Below are positions 43,201 through 50,420 of a DNA stretch of 64,000 nucleotides, one piece after another (position 1 is the first letter of the stretch; every line of letters starts with the position of its first letter). A program made the translations under genes and the position numbers. The stretch is from NCBI GenBank assembly GCA_039105265.1, contig JAPFFF010000001.1, positions 124,001 to 188,000 of the forward strand, in the 5' to 3' direction. Origin of the DNA: Tritrichomonas musculus. Taxonomy: Eukaryota > Parabasalia > Tritrichomonadida > Tritrichomonadidae. The notes under the pieces are model-generated. The model was not told the DNA's origin. It saw only the letters and a list, made by a program, of their open reading frames with translations, and ran no database searches.

Positions 43201-44695
43201 GCATACAATTTATAAAAGTACAATGGCTTATTGTCAGTTCCCCATTGTATGCTGCCCATATTGGGCAACTATAGTCTTGTCTTAATTCAGAATATTGAAA
43301 TGTATTATCAAATATTGGAATTTCAGTATTAAGTCGTATAAAATAAATTCTTTGAGCTGCACGGATATCAGTGAATGTACATCCTGAAATTTGTTTAACG
43401 CGTGACTCAGGATTTACTATTTCTTGATCTGGGATTTCATTGTCTTTATATTCTTTATTAATATATTTATCATCAGAATCTGGGATTGGTGTTCTGGATG
43501 GATTTGGTGCTTGTGTCTGATCTGGAGGATCATATAAGTAATAAATGCAGAGAATATAAATATCTTTTTTTGCGGTTATCGTAATTTCGTTTAAGCTAAA
43601 AGGTAACGTTTCAGATTCATAAAGCATTTTTCCATCAACTCTATTATCATTTTTAGTATCAATATCAATATTGTCATAAGCAAACTTAATATTCATCTCA
43701 CCATGATTGAACGCTTCAGATCCATAAACCCAAACTTTATTGCAATTCATTGTATACGATTTTGTAGCGCCAACATTGTTGGTCCATTGGCCGAGGCCAC
43801 CAATATAATCCGGTTCAGTATTCCATGTCTTTGTTTGGGTCATGTCTGTGGAATTAACTCTTTTTGCTTTTATTGATGGCCAAAATGCAAATTTATATAT
43901 TTCAAATATATTTCCTTTTCCAACAACCTTAATCTTATATGTATTATATTCTAAGATATCTGATAAATACAAAAGAACTTTATGTTGCCTCTCATTATTA
44001 TATTCATCGATCTCTGTGAGTAATTCGTCATTTAAATAAAGATCAAAAGTAGAATGGGCAGGATCTTTTGTTCCATATATTGCGAAGCGTTCACCTTTGA
44101 ATGTATATTCCAATGTTGGCCTATTATTGTTTGTCGTCCAGCATTTTTTGCCACATTCATAAACATCAATATTTGATAATTCTTTATCCGTCGGACAATG
44201 TTGAGTTTCGCAGTATAAATCATCTTCGTTGGTTTTTGTCATCCAATCAATTGAAACAGAAATTGGTACTGGAGTTGATTCCGGTTCTTCCATTATTATT
44301 TTCTGATGATTACTATTGATTCTTGATTCAAACGGAACAACATCAGGAAGGTTTACTTGAAAATTGGGTTTAATATCAATCACTTTATTAAAAGATTGAT
44401 ATCTTTCTTTAATATTTACTTTAACTAAATTTGAATCTTTGAGCGTTTTCAATGTAACTTTTGTATCACCAAAACATGATGCATCGATTTCAAATAAAAA
44501 ATCTTTATTTTTTGAGTAAAAATCAATTTCAACTTCTTTTTCATTTTTAATTTTTGAAAGGAGAAAATCAGTAAATTGAAGATTAGACGCTGTTGCGATA
44601 AAACGATCATCTGGACACTGCAAAGAACATTCATTGTTACATACACAAATCCTTTTCTTTGCTTGAGTTAGAAAGAGAAAAAGAGTGAAAAACAT
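28205..44695 (-). CDS. Giant Pmp-like beta-helix surface protein (putative adhesin)
   Basis: A 5,496-residue single open frame. Residues 1-12 are a hydrophobic signal peptide, followed by a Cys-rich patch (CVCNNECSLQC). Residues ~140-410 look like two beta-sandwich, carbohydrate-binding-like modules. From ~435 to ~5270 the chain is right-handed beta-helix repeats with hundreds of short rungs carrying GGA-I/L, C-F/N-N and FxxN motifs, as in chlamydial polymorphic membrane proteins and trichomonad Pmp-like proteins. A GGGSG-W/Y-I motif marks a longer period: near residues 3822, 4098, 4408, 4720 and 5022, that is 275-310 residues apart. A Pro/Thr/Ser stalk (~5285-5385) precedes one membrane span (~5390-5417) and a ~75-residue acidic tail. 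The role is probably adhesion or host contact, by analogy. The initiator lies four bases upstream of the ATG. Confidence 0.88.
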   Translation of the reverse strand: MFFTLFLFLTQAKKRICVCNNECSLQCPDDRFIATASNLQFTDFLLSKIKNEKEVEIDFYSKNKDFLFEIDASCFGDTKVTLKTLKDSNLVKVNIKERYQSFNKVIDIKPNFQVNLPDVVPFESRINSNHQKIIMEEPESTPVPISVSIDWMTKTNEDDLYCETQHCPTDKELSNIDVYECGKKCWTTNNNRPTLEYTFKGERFAIYGTKDPAHSTFDLYLNDELLTEIDEYNNERQHKVLLYLSDILEYNTYKIKVVGKGNIFEIYKFAFWPSIKAKRVNSTDMTQTKTWNTEPDYIGGLGQWTNNVGATKSYTMNCNKVWVYGSEAFNHGEMNIKFAYDNIDIDTKNDNRVDGKMLYESETLPFSLNEITITAKKDIYILCIYYLYDPPDQTQAPNPSRTPIPDSDDKYINKEYKDNEIPDQEIVNPESRVKQISGCTFTDIRAAQRIYFIRLNTEIPIFDNTFQYSELRQDYSCPIWAAYNGELTISHCTFINCMHNTKHDQADGNVLNVNSANNVNVKFDTCSFINCGNKISLCVIGVLSEGSKIHLKSCQFSFDDPITASKPILTNTKDVEIDNCFFNNSGTITLKSTSTNGIFRFTNNTVVYNRQSFLSIENLRNAPIISGNIFRNNDMMEASYFMTFNGIFADKIELVSNTYRNMRISSGIQYGGSSSHWFGPQAEKLISLTYTDCHFIYNLNDHTESPYSDGGAFQCGYSSTTSRTSLNFNGCEFKGNNCPNGKGGALAISINQKLNISNCIFEGNTATQGGAIYIYGKVIQGTSSSNVDTSPMDLISISNCQFILNKATSGAPGILIEEDNIKIKTLNISLCQFTDNNQDNTQALIKCSCENIIFSDNIVEYSNLDSSCAAIDATFNGITTLTQSTFTNCKASKDSSIQLSGTKQSSTTINDCNFINCKANKYSVVILNSKSYIENSNFNFDNSANACSGMEINSPSLLSISNCNFRNNKNDQGKGNLYIHSESGTTEITDITDITFESCIGNEFQAINIILNDVELSPGDSLSIQNLNITNVQSISSSSFIYQIKVNQDISFSDCTFDNCNSNNQFGGGSGASLIPLKKISFENCKWINNYCSGNGGAFQHGNTPETNGHELKFNDCEFTGNRSPKFGGALSIETTADITITNCNFLNNRAAYTDSESANLLAEENGLGGAVYINSKHSTGTLNFEIVSNTFRENEASDGHALCIQAGDANVDISEFASNHFIDNGVLGSTIVSDKTIDIKTSTFETSYPDKPVSNPIRFDGKAPAKYEDMNFSSSIVINQEQSGYFTGCTFKNCQKNQSVDPSVQQYVITVHSNQFYFDNCRIEFDDTTNAMGAICIDSRCNITITNSFFTKCNYKGAGSDDPNVNTQSAGIYYEPIDQSSRATEKLVMQDVVFDGIAGVNARCFKITIDYTTMTCDRITIQNLPTGGHSGAFYFTETTRPNYEFTNWRFIRITSNALLSGGCSLWIAQKEKKNEINVNFRSCYWEGNKAEKSVDSDSAHNRPNLHNGQGGAFQFGYSESNYYMYLLFEDCNFIHNVAQREGGALAIHTTGIVTIDRCTFTGNEAQTTGSGEGGGALFIDPDFINPNVNVQRNQRVSITNCSFTNNRAKYGSAIYVKGETSTCLLSDLTFDNNPGANSMLYSSCKGLVLESCAFTSTEGTRGIHIATQTRVDFRNIDFRGLHLGQEADFKNGGAVLLMPQESSNLELLAVDNQYVFEGCNFTDCIALGGSGGAIYASNIGEIGLFTTKFDNCKVNGGDGSCIYVDKNVNMFELDKSNKFININDPQHYIIVSGANEFRFEDFNIDESSNNNVKPIRFIGGGDMIFNNLTFEGLAGGIKIEKDVKSAVIEKCNFINCNCGNDYVITIENSNCQFKGNSIIFNKEGKTGRALCILSNGAIEIENNEFINCNPLSNTNNLNPTIKFDPPIDDQHTNRDVTFKYNTIEGINKAVKFNLFYFNLINGNFDFSHNIISHCSNTNKGMNGYMIYINKITSDLTFDNNTFDNIESGSDYGGSAGFWIEPPNKNDHNSYPKLTFSNCKFTNNRHIHTTGGGAFQMGGSSIAHFETSFDSCIFDRNSAVGNGGAVCLHLDKPTAFRHCIFTFNHADRKGGAIYIETTHMATCPIEACRFEENYDKDGDGSAIYIKDESTSKTNSVNLDQYCYFKNNSNYRLSNRPNKYNFAIHTESPHFSISDSRIEANDVLNYVCGIKFAKVDSENTVHNTSFYKCYNNNSANTGSAIEINQNVQSVEIQSCQFEICGRRHDRADKYFDYYTIYDAGKNSVINNCLFSGNLNDPNTPRAPAIKVLTFGRHEITNCILRRTVCTNRGAIFYEPTNGQASDEHLTLHNISFSEPEGNDRVAIHFTVNSENVFISDITFKDGTLGPVLIGFELKNNVNSFTFDKFKFIDNRCSASYGGGSGIWEDNKKIKRHITFSQCEFRNNAVESNVGAETGNGGGLQLINDGNVLNDFTVSNCTFIGNTADRFGGGLSVAAKNTIIIENSVFERNHADEFGGAIYIDSMKMSFGCTIAISGCTFNNNNCSNGCAIYISEESNRPTANNKVPIITINGNCTFNNNIEQKEYSLIMTKGTDVSISDVSFDLSDSSKSCRAIHSDVNAVTEIENVLFRNCRVPNGEGNAIKFEESNTQSTERNPIIHNCIFENCGTSGWTVHSLSTSFTFTDNIIRDSVGGLYSVSGVIERNTFENISPDGSGCGLTLRVTNANTQSFELVLRDILFDNCAGSDVRCFDLSFNYAPNIEIENITVQNCPAREALIGVVYVDQKLNNGGSVTFNNCNWTNNKVTKGSKTYGIGGGIGFAVKCSSFQLEVILQECLFESNSISNDKGGAIQVGNNASTITPKYTFDGCTFKGNTATSGGALALETSSGWEVRGCTFENNRATGGNSNFGMGEINNGGGALYINPNPVEQTLSSNCLVTGCTFLNNFAAKTGLIAFIDQSSNENGYRIIFDGTNQMDNAGEDGFLFYNSYQTMELNDATIAPGDKYFSILSSGENGRTEFNNCVFNGVGFRVSDGNNLGNVMRLFKSTTVQLTSCDFIDCVKVNHNNFIIYGSDSREIQKSLIAKKCNFNFTTHTQSCAAVCIERFAYMDIDECNFVNCWNSQFAGYASAIRYGLNGQDGKDNCKFVLKNSLFQNCNNDHANNADGRVIQGYGNLQSTFTNCTIRDTVKGRYIFKWDHISGSNVTQFELSQFKFINNIADCLEGGGAGIYINRAQNIVFSNCIFTGNSFDNSTAVIGGGAVGKSYDFTNLKSVLYDGCTFEDNKAANQNGGSLFISSPKHSTTVEGCKFINTLNVNDPGIAKLGGAIYIDADNKGGVSIKGCQFDNLHSKTDGNAICIAQDAGLVTVDDCTFTDCHYNNGHSVIWDYGSDFKFINSRIFFNDNKKSSRGIIVNSPYKVEIIGSTFYNCVYNEHGCGFAYNAANKKDPNKKESIIIENTVFDSCYSSTSTKGRACALYLNINHPASLIEVTIQNSNPPADKFIIYIESPAALLREQPQIFESCHFLNCTTEYTQNYAGGIGLQHDKIEDLVFNNCQFYNLRSTGFGGAVAFHKVANNLEEYSVEFNGCKFANNSATGGNGRGASLYFNISYQATIKDCNFTDQSLTGYGGAICIDGAFEPFIFNNGFYSTQETGSGHGNAIYLVRGLPIATISQNRFVNCGTKGSVIESEAKTFIFNNGNIIQFTAPNGGSRGLHFPVQCRLELSNSTITGCRTSESGGGLYYVGGNYDGKPEELIQLEKVIFENNNASNGCAILMQPRTLPNFTSCTIRKHVSGKYIFAIFYQVEVLQEISIDSCIFEENYFNSGIDGGGSGIWIAAAQYLTNKHYPIGLNKCVFRNNRASQYGGAFAYGVSGTLKNIMVNLRECEFYNNVADGGKGGAIWINTQVEFTIDGCSFNGDNLNAAQRKGHAIYCDADSRVSIVDTVFTDCGSNNDGSAIVFSGTKIHMEDTTIQYTDVKQASRGIEIDVSTSIELIRSSFIKCNSAGCSENNWGGGIYFHVTGDQSSDSVLKFEDLIFDNNSAPNACAALFDTSIAPDIHGCTFRNHQSGNYVFDIFFNELQLFYDLRGCIFESNSFNVRSGSEDGGGSGVWIANKEEIAQQRGLQLYFTDCQWRDNVSPHVGGAFAIGRSNTVKSTDLVLDGCTFSANIAKNNGGALWIATKSGIEIKNCAFRNNVASAIAGSIIVESTAPTCTITKCTFTRDNAQTKANSIYINSLSTETFLTENTFVDCGYESSSDEVVSINVRQFEYTENTISFTNILNSCRGLTLESIGTHAIRDSTFSKCNLTTGNKFGAGIYYSCPDDSVNNDEIIESILIDGCTFDYCSAESGSALYINPKNVPEITNNVVQNSRIGQYSLTFILKRGVLTDYTLEGWTFYNNKCYPKTINSNTKYDGGGSGIYIGNSGSNANTPFNLTFHKCNWTLNSSPYKGGALAYGDSTELKNINLIFDDCVFVRNNCKTELAGCLWLSSSSEASLLITKSRFEANKALSNTSIGGNIYLDQSYYGKVDIIDTEFTKNSAIDANALYISQNVQVVNIERCNIISNGNTNSQIINLCGELNIIDSEVGFGQYTLSARSLAVIAPCRLTVRGSSFTNCKTNDNSVGRYVDSSFKNSGGAILYHAKQNTPNEEQIIIEDSTFDNCRGSNGAAIILHVNTDFVFHKNTIQNCRGGNFILSIFSHKNYIEEFNIDECTFHHNKFVTPESSRDGGGSALWISNDRGVLPPNGYNVLNFRNCHWTQNQASDSGGAMAYGESYTIGNTALTYDHCEFRDNLANGPTGGALWLHMSRPLLISDCTFESNTASGSGPHGGAITIDSPSTSVNILRCTFNSNSAANANAISITETTPDVNITECTFNNNHGNSNYNNVIRIKSKAVTIDSCTINSDSIYKSSRGIDIESKCIAVIRDTEIHNAQYPDQGAGIYYRVDSNTDNDESILIEGCLFDNCQARNGQAIMAYPSTPIILRNNLIWNQKSGKFIVSVIYLGDVNETYVEDCYFEHNFFNADPTSGGGSGLWVSREDKKGQTLILNGCTFRDNECRYNGGGFAIGSSNTFSFTNIEFNDCYFINNTAGEQGGAFAYQGQRSNLVLHSCFFDGNKAGNVYYGGAIYIKKENPRNSPNQEENFEGEVTIEDCKFARNNAIGGGAVYCYAHDSVTFNSNIFSENTADDNAPNLYIMIDKSCKQNVVLSNNKFDFLKAPGQYQIYVGAQSSDEEQEVPEISLIFIGNCFTRSGDGETVAHIKSDFNGTIQLSEGNCFDLPREVSIEVSKEENIQVAQGIFDCHTCQVPSIPTSPPTNMPTASPGPTPEPTTPPPTATSPPSGFVPPATEVVTSKPTTTSSSSSSSTTIEPTEVPTLEPSISTSYESGSNSSGSNKNQTKKIVLIAGIAVAAVVIIVVVIILVWLFVCRNRVSIQQEENARNSEMNEETISGITGVEENNTTDDPIWAGTSGTQDSPLFDGNDDNEDAGDAPNNDFEESWGVM

Positions 44696-44701
44696 AAATG
44701 A
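44696..44701 (-). promoter_or_regulatory. Initiator box of the giant surface-protein gene
   Basis: The minus strand reads TCATTT ending right next to ATG. The A is four bases upstream of the start codon, giving a near-leaderless transcript, which is known among trichomonads. Confidence 0.5.
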
Positions 44702-45147
44702 TATAATAAAAATTTTGAAAAAAAAAGCAATTGAGTTTTAAAAAGAAAATCAATACATATTGTTTTTATTTAAAAAAGTTTGGAATTTTCAATAATGAAA
44801 ATCTTTTTTCTTAATATATTCATAAACTGAATTGAATAGACTTCAGAATTAAACAAATCAATAATTATCTTGATTTTTATAAATTTTTTTTAGTGATTTA
44901 TTTTATTTTTATATTTTACATTTATTATTATATTTGATGAAATAATTAATATTTTAGATATTAGGAAATAATGTGATGTAAATAAAATTTAAAAATAAAA
45001 TTGATTCATAAAAAAAGGACCAATGTATGAGTTCATCATGTGCAATATATGTCATAATTATATCATTTTAAAGATGAGGATTGACTATTGCCCTCAATTC
45101 TCTTAATGTGGAAATAACCTTTTTGGGAAAATGTTCACTTTTTTTTA
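44702..45147. other. Intergenic DNA upstream of the giant gene
   Basis: About 450 bases of AT-rich sequence. No gene, structured RNA or paired repeat seen. Confidence 0.5.
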
Positions 45148-45486
45148 TTTTTCACAAAAGGTCGTACAACTAAATTGAATAAAAAATAAAATTAAATAAA
45201 TTTATATTTATCTTAATAATTAATTTATTTAATAATTATAATATATAATATATATATTTTATATCCAATATTTTAAAATGTAATGGTAGAAATAAAGACT
45301 TTAATTAAAAATCAATATTGTATCATTTAAAAAATATAGATGCCATTTGAATGGGTATACTATGTGTTATACAAATAATATTTTACTTTTTGACGAAATC
45401 CTTCATTAACTGAAATATTTGACTTTTTATATTTATGAAACCAATCAACTAAATCTTCATTTTTAGAAAAAACTGACATTTGATTT

Positions 45487-45871
45487 TTACCCTTCGGACG
45501 TAATTGGAATTTTATAAAATTCAATGAAAAGACGTATTAAAATGTAAAAATTGCCGAAATGAAACGTAATTACATAATTTATATAAAAATAAAAAAAAGC
45601 AAAGAGGTTAAGTTTCGAACTCAATGCTTTGACCTTATATTAATTTAACCTCTAAGCTAGAGCTCTCAAATTTGAAAGGATAAAATATTTATATTTAAAG
45701 ATAAATATTTTTATTTTTCAAATATAACTTTTTATTAACTTTTTCTAAAAAAGTCGTATTCCAATTATTTTCACGTAGACGTAATCGTAAAACGTAATTG
45801 ATTTTTTTTCTTGGTCTATTTTATTGAAAAAGTTTGAACTGAACGTAATTTTTAAAACCTCCGAAGGGCAA
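45487..45871. mobile_element. 385-bp MITE nested in the 1.24-kb element
   Basis: Inverted ends TTACCCTTCGGACGT and (right, reversed) TTGCCCTTCGGAGGT, bounded by an exact 9-bp duplication ATTTGATTT at 45478-45486 and 45872-45880. It carries a tRNA-like stretch at about 45600-45668. Confidence 0.75.
45600..45668 (-). other. tRNA-like relic with pol III box-like words
   Basis: The minus strand holds TAGCTTAGAGG, like a tRNA D-arm/A-box, and, about 35 bases on, TTGAGTTCGAAACTTAA, which folds as a five-pair stem with a canonical TTCGAAA T-loop (B-box). The acceptor stem does not pair across the expected distance, so this is not a functional tRNA. It may be a tRNA-derived sequence captured in the MITE. 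Confidence 0.35.
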
Positions 45872-46401
45872 ATTTGATTTGGAATGAAATTCAAATATAT
45901 TAGAAAGTAAATGCATATAAATAAAACTATATTCTTCATTGGACTCCTGTAACGCCCAATTTTTTTAAAATCATCATTTAATAATTCAACAAATTCAATT
46001 TTTCTACATTTTTAGCTAAAAAATGAATTTTTTTTTTTTCAATAATAATAACTATTTTTATATAACATTTAATGTTTTAAAAGCATATAAAAAGATATCA
46101 AAAGAATTAATAATTAGAATAAATTATCTAAAAAGTTATCGCTATTCTAAATTTTTAGAAAATGTTATAAAATTCTTATCAAAAATAATTAAAATAAATT
46201 GAGATAAAATACTCAAATTTATTTTCTGAAGAAAATTTAATATATACTTATATCCTTTTAGTTTTTATTTTAATTTGAATTTTGTACGATGCAAATATTT
46301 ATTAAAATGATTATTATTATAATAATAAAATATAATTAGTTTAAACAAACCAATCATTGAGTTTTACTGTAAATACTAAGTTGTACGACCTTTTTTTCAC
46401 A

Positions 46402-47175
46402 TCACTTTTATCATATTTTTTTCTCTATCGTTTTTTACTACGATTTTTTTTCTCTATAGGCTTTTACTACGCTTTCCCTCTCAAAATTGAAAGAGCCAAA
46501 AATCCAAAAAATTCGAACACATAACATTTCGGCTCCAGAGCCCTCTAGGGATGCACGAAAAATCTGGAAAAAATATATTTTGATCTTTGATTCCTTAAGG
46601 TTACTACAAAAATTCCGCGCCAGCCGAACGACATTTCCTTGTCACAGATATTTATTTAATTATTCTCAAAACGCATAAATAAATTTTTTTACTGGTTGAT
46701 TATTATAGAGCAACGTATTTTAAACAAGCATTTTCAATCCCGAAGTCAAACTCCGATTTTTTAAGAATGATGTACATAATTCAATAATTCGAATTATCAA
46801 AACAAAGAATCAAATTCGGGTTTTAATAAGCTGGGATATTAAAATATATCGTTTTTTAAAGATGTATATTGTTTTAAATTGTATTATAAGCCTTTTAAAA
46901 TATTGAGGATTTCGAAGAATATACACAAAAAAAAAGTTATAAGCATAGATAAAAATATATTCGTTATACTCCAAATTCGATGTAGGTTAATAATTAAAGA
47001 ATTTTTTAATGCTATTTTGGTTACTCATTGTAAAAAAAAGAGTTTTATAATTGATTATAACGAATAAAAAGACGTTTAAAGTAAGGAGCCGTTTAAAATA
47101 TAAAGCCGTTTACTAATATTTTCAATGCTGATTTCCTTTTGAATAATTAAAAATGTATAAATAGCATTTTTTTGT
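46402..47175. other. Non-coding region between elements
   Basis: About 770 bases. A patch at ~46490-46640 is GC-richer than its surroundings (CTCCAGAGCCCTCTAGGG, CGCGCCAGCCGAACG). On the minus strand it includes TGTGTTCGAATTT, another T-loop-like word. No complete gene is seen. Confidence 0.4.
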
Positions 47176-47184
47176 ATATGTTTT
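47176..47184. repeat. Left 9-bp target duplication of the 15.5-kb element
   Basis: ATATGTTTT, repeated exactly at 62711-62719, immediately outside the inverted ends. Confidence 0.7.
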
Positions 47185-47294
47185 TTAAGCTCGGAAAGTT
47201 ATCCAAAATTTTAAAAGTTATCCCAAAGTTATCCCAAAATTTTTTCGTAGAAAAAGTAAAGGTATGGAAACTCTTTTTCAATTCAATTTTGTTT

Positions 47295-47770
47295 AGACTT
47301 GTTATTCTCCGATTCTCGAGATCGATAATTGATTGACTTTTTGATATCGATACATAAATATACACAGATTCTCGAGATCGGTTTCTGAGATCGAGAATTT
47401 TTTTTCTCAGCTTTTGATATCAGAATTTTCAATTAAACTTTTTGATAAATATATGATCGTAATTCATTCTCAAATATTTCATAAAAAGAATGTATTTTTT
47501 TGATTTTAATCTTAAAATAAACATCAATACATTCTATTATTTATTTTTAGATATAATAAAATCACAAATACCAATTATAAAAAAAGATAAATCAGTTTGA
47601 GATCTCGAGATCTCGGTAATTGATATCAAGTTTACAATTATTTTTATATCACATTTCATATCTGATATCTTGATAATCGATAATCTCGATATCAGATTTG
47701 TAAACTGATAATCGAGTATCAGATGTAAAAAAGTGACGTTTTTGATATCGATTCTCAAAATAACAAGTCT
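47295..47770 (-). mobile_element. 476-bp MITE, copy 2 of the AGACTTGTTATT family
   Basis: Inverted ends AGACTTGTTATT on the left and AATAACAAGTCT on the right, bounded by an exact 10-bp duplication AATTTTGTTT at 47285-47294 and 47771-47780. It is the intact reference for the truncated inverted copy at 24248. The interior contains nested palindromes, among them the 16-base GAGATCTCGAGATCTC at ~47600 and runs of GATATC and ATCGAT. Confidence 0.85.
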
Positions 47771-48209
47771 AATTTTGTTTTATGCAAAAAAAGCTTGAAT
47801 ATTAATCATTTTTAATTAAAAATTGATCCATCTTCATGTATATAATATTTGCAACACAAATATAAAATCAAAAAAATATAATTTTAATTTTATTACTGAA
47901 AAACAACAAAAAAAAAAAAATGTAAAAAGTTGAAATTTTTGATCAACAAAAATTCCTCATCAAAATTTAATACATGTATAATATTGATCCTACGGATTCT
48001 TAACATACTTAATAATAGCATGAAAGTGCTGAATTCAAATCATATAAAATATGTAATAAGAAAAAAATGTTTTTTTTAGAAAAAATCAATTTGAAAAAGA
48101 ACGAGTCGACAAAAGTTTTTAGTTTTTTTATATGTTCTTCATTTTTTTATTTATTAGAAAATAAAATAAAAAAAGGCCATGTTTTTCGAGTGGATTTCGA
48201 GATCTTATA

Positions 48210-48490
48210 TGATGTTATCAATTTTTTGTATACTTCATATCACAGATGATATGAAATTTATTTTTGACCATAGTAGGCGAATTTTTTTTCACCAAATAGG
48301 TTAATTTATTAAAAAAAAATTTGAATATAAAGCATAAATTCTTTCACAATTTCTTTCCCTAAATCTCAAACAAGCTCTCCGATTTTACAAACTAACAGTG
48401 ATTTACATAACAATTCTCTTTTAAATTCCAACACATTTTATTTTTCTTATAATCAAATGATTTATTTTTATTATTCATAGATTTTTCTAA
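48210..48490 (+). pseudogene. Gene-like fragment, inverted paralogue of 54758-55210
   Basis: The plus strand encodes NSFTISFPKSQTSSPIL at 48337-48387, and a 50-base stretch there (48337-48386) matches the reverse complement of 54795-54844 at 49 of 50 positions. Flanks match less well for about 100 bases upstream (GATATGAA followed by GAATTTTTTTT-CACC). The frame runs on as ~25 further residues and stops. No family recognised. Confidence 0.5.
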
Positions 48491-48516
48491 ATATTTGATC
48501 AATATTAGAATAAATA

Positions 48517-49087
48517 TACGCCTTCATTTTTCGCCCAAAAAATTAAAAACAAGGGCGATTTATTTTTATGAATTGAGTACGTTTATTTTTTTTTTTTTTT
48601 ATTTTTTTTTAATATATATATATATTAAATTAGGTAATTGTAAAGCTATGTTATTAATAATGCTTTTTTGGCAGATTTAATATTTTTTGTCACATTCAAA
48701 AATTGAGGAATTTTATATTGCCCGGAGAAAACCTTTCAATTCATTTTACATCGCCCGGCGGTTCCTTTCAAATGATCATATAAACCTTTGAATTTCCTAT
48801 TTTGGTCACTTTTCCGCCCAAAATGCCACTTTTTTTCGCCCCAAGAATTTGAAAACTTTACAACCAAATTTCATAAATTTTCAAATTCTATGAGTATGTT
48901 CAAATTTCATTATTCTATGAGTATTCTCAATTGCAATTTTTTTGAATAAATTCATTGAATTAGTATTTTTTATTAAATGTTAAAAGCATTTATTTTTAAA
49001 AGTTTAAATATATTTTCATGATTAATTTTCTGAGAATAACCGCTGCCCATTGATATTTAACAAGTAAAGGCGATTAATGAAGGCGTA
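48517..49087. mobile_element. 571-bp MITE with 8-bp target duplication
   Basis: Ends TACGCCTTCATT and AATGAAGGCGTA are inverted; the flanking 8-mer AATAAATA is repeated exactly at 48509-48516 and 49088-49095. Several CGCCC/GGGCG words lie inside. An 8-bp duplication suggests hAT, but the low-complexity duplication makes the length uncertain. Non-coding. Confidence 0.65.
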
Positions 49088-50420
49088 AATAAATATTGTT
49101 ATTACAATTAGATTTGTTTATTAATTTATTTGAATTTATGTTAGTTGTGGAAATTTATCCTTTTGTCACTTTTTAGGATAAGTTTGGGATAAAAAAAAAA
49201 AAAATAAAAAAAAATAAGCAAAAGTGGTGTATGATAAATTGTATCTATTTATATATGCTTTTTTTTTGGAGAAAAAAAGAAAGTATAAAAATTTTGGAAT
49301 AAAAATAAAAATTTTGGATTTTTTTTTTGCAATATTGCAGTAGATAAATAAATTTTGTTTTGTAAATATATCGCTGAATATTAAATTGACAGTCAGTATC
49401 GAAGTTAATAAAAAATAAAAAAAAAGTGAGCAAAAATAGAAAAACAGGATAAAATTTGGTACAAATTGCTAGAACTATTAACGATAATTGTTGTTCATAT
49501 AATGATTAAATGCTTTCTCTTGTAAACAAAGTTGATTCCATCCAAAAAAAATATTTCTAAACGTAAAATTTTTTTCTATTAATTTACTCTCAAAATTTTC
49601 TAAAATTTTGAATATAATTGAATCTAAAAATACGTAAAATCTACAATAAATATATGATATATCATATATTATATTATATTTATTTCAAAAAGATATTGAA
49701 TATACTTATTGAAATAATTTCAATTAAGCTATAAATAAAAAAAGTTATAGAATTCAAAAATAGTTAATCGTGCATTGAATTTTTATAATAGATAGAATTA
49801 ATTCAAAATGAATATTCCAAATAATAAAACGAATTAACTTCATTTTATATTTTATATATATATATAAATATACATAAACTATATATATTGACATTAATAA
49901 GAATTTAATTAAGATAAACAAAAGATATGATTATTTATATAAAAAAACGATGATTTTTTAACCAATCACATCATTATTATAACTAGATATAGCAACCTCT
50001 CAATCTCATTCAATTTTCCAAACTTATTGAATGCAAACGATAATGTTATTTTTATAGAAATTTTTAGATTCTGATGTTTATTTTTTATACAATCAATTTA
50101 TTGAATAAGTATATCTTTGAAAATAGTATATTAATAAATCAAATTTATTTTAATATTGTTTTATAAATATATTTTTATTCCATTTAAATGATTTAAGATT
50201 ATGAATCTAATTTGATATTAAATTTTATTTTTTAAAATAATTATCCAACGAATTTAATTGAAAAATTGAAATAAATTGAGTCTTCAGAAAATCAAATACC
50301 ACTTTTTCAGGGGAAATTTAAAAGAGCCCTCAAATATTCTATATATCTTGACTGTTCAACTCAAATATATATTCGTCCAATTCAAATATTGAAGGCTATT
50401 TTAAAAAGTTGCTAGGTTTA

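Larger units (their letters stand above)
45157..46392. mobile_element. 1.24-kb Mutator-like non-autonomous element
   Basis: Ends are inverted: AAGGTCGTACAACT on the left and AGTTGTACGACCTT on the right. They are flanked by an exact 9-bp duplication, TTTTTCACA, at 45148-45156 and 46393-46401. A 9-bp duplication fits Mutator-like elements. No transposase frame is visible. It is interrupted by a second element at 45487-45871. Confidence 0.75.

Noticed and set aside
28613-44646. Many antisense and shifted frames of 60-130 codons across the giant gene
   Set aside because: They are shadows of the repetitive coding sequence; composition and motifs belong to the minus-strand frame.
45600-45668. A functional tRNA gene
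   Set aside because: The T-arm is good but the acceptor strands do not pair and no anticodon arm can be drawn.
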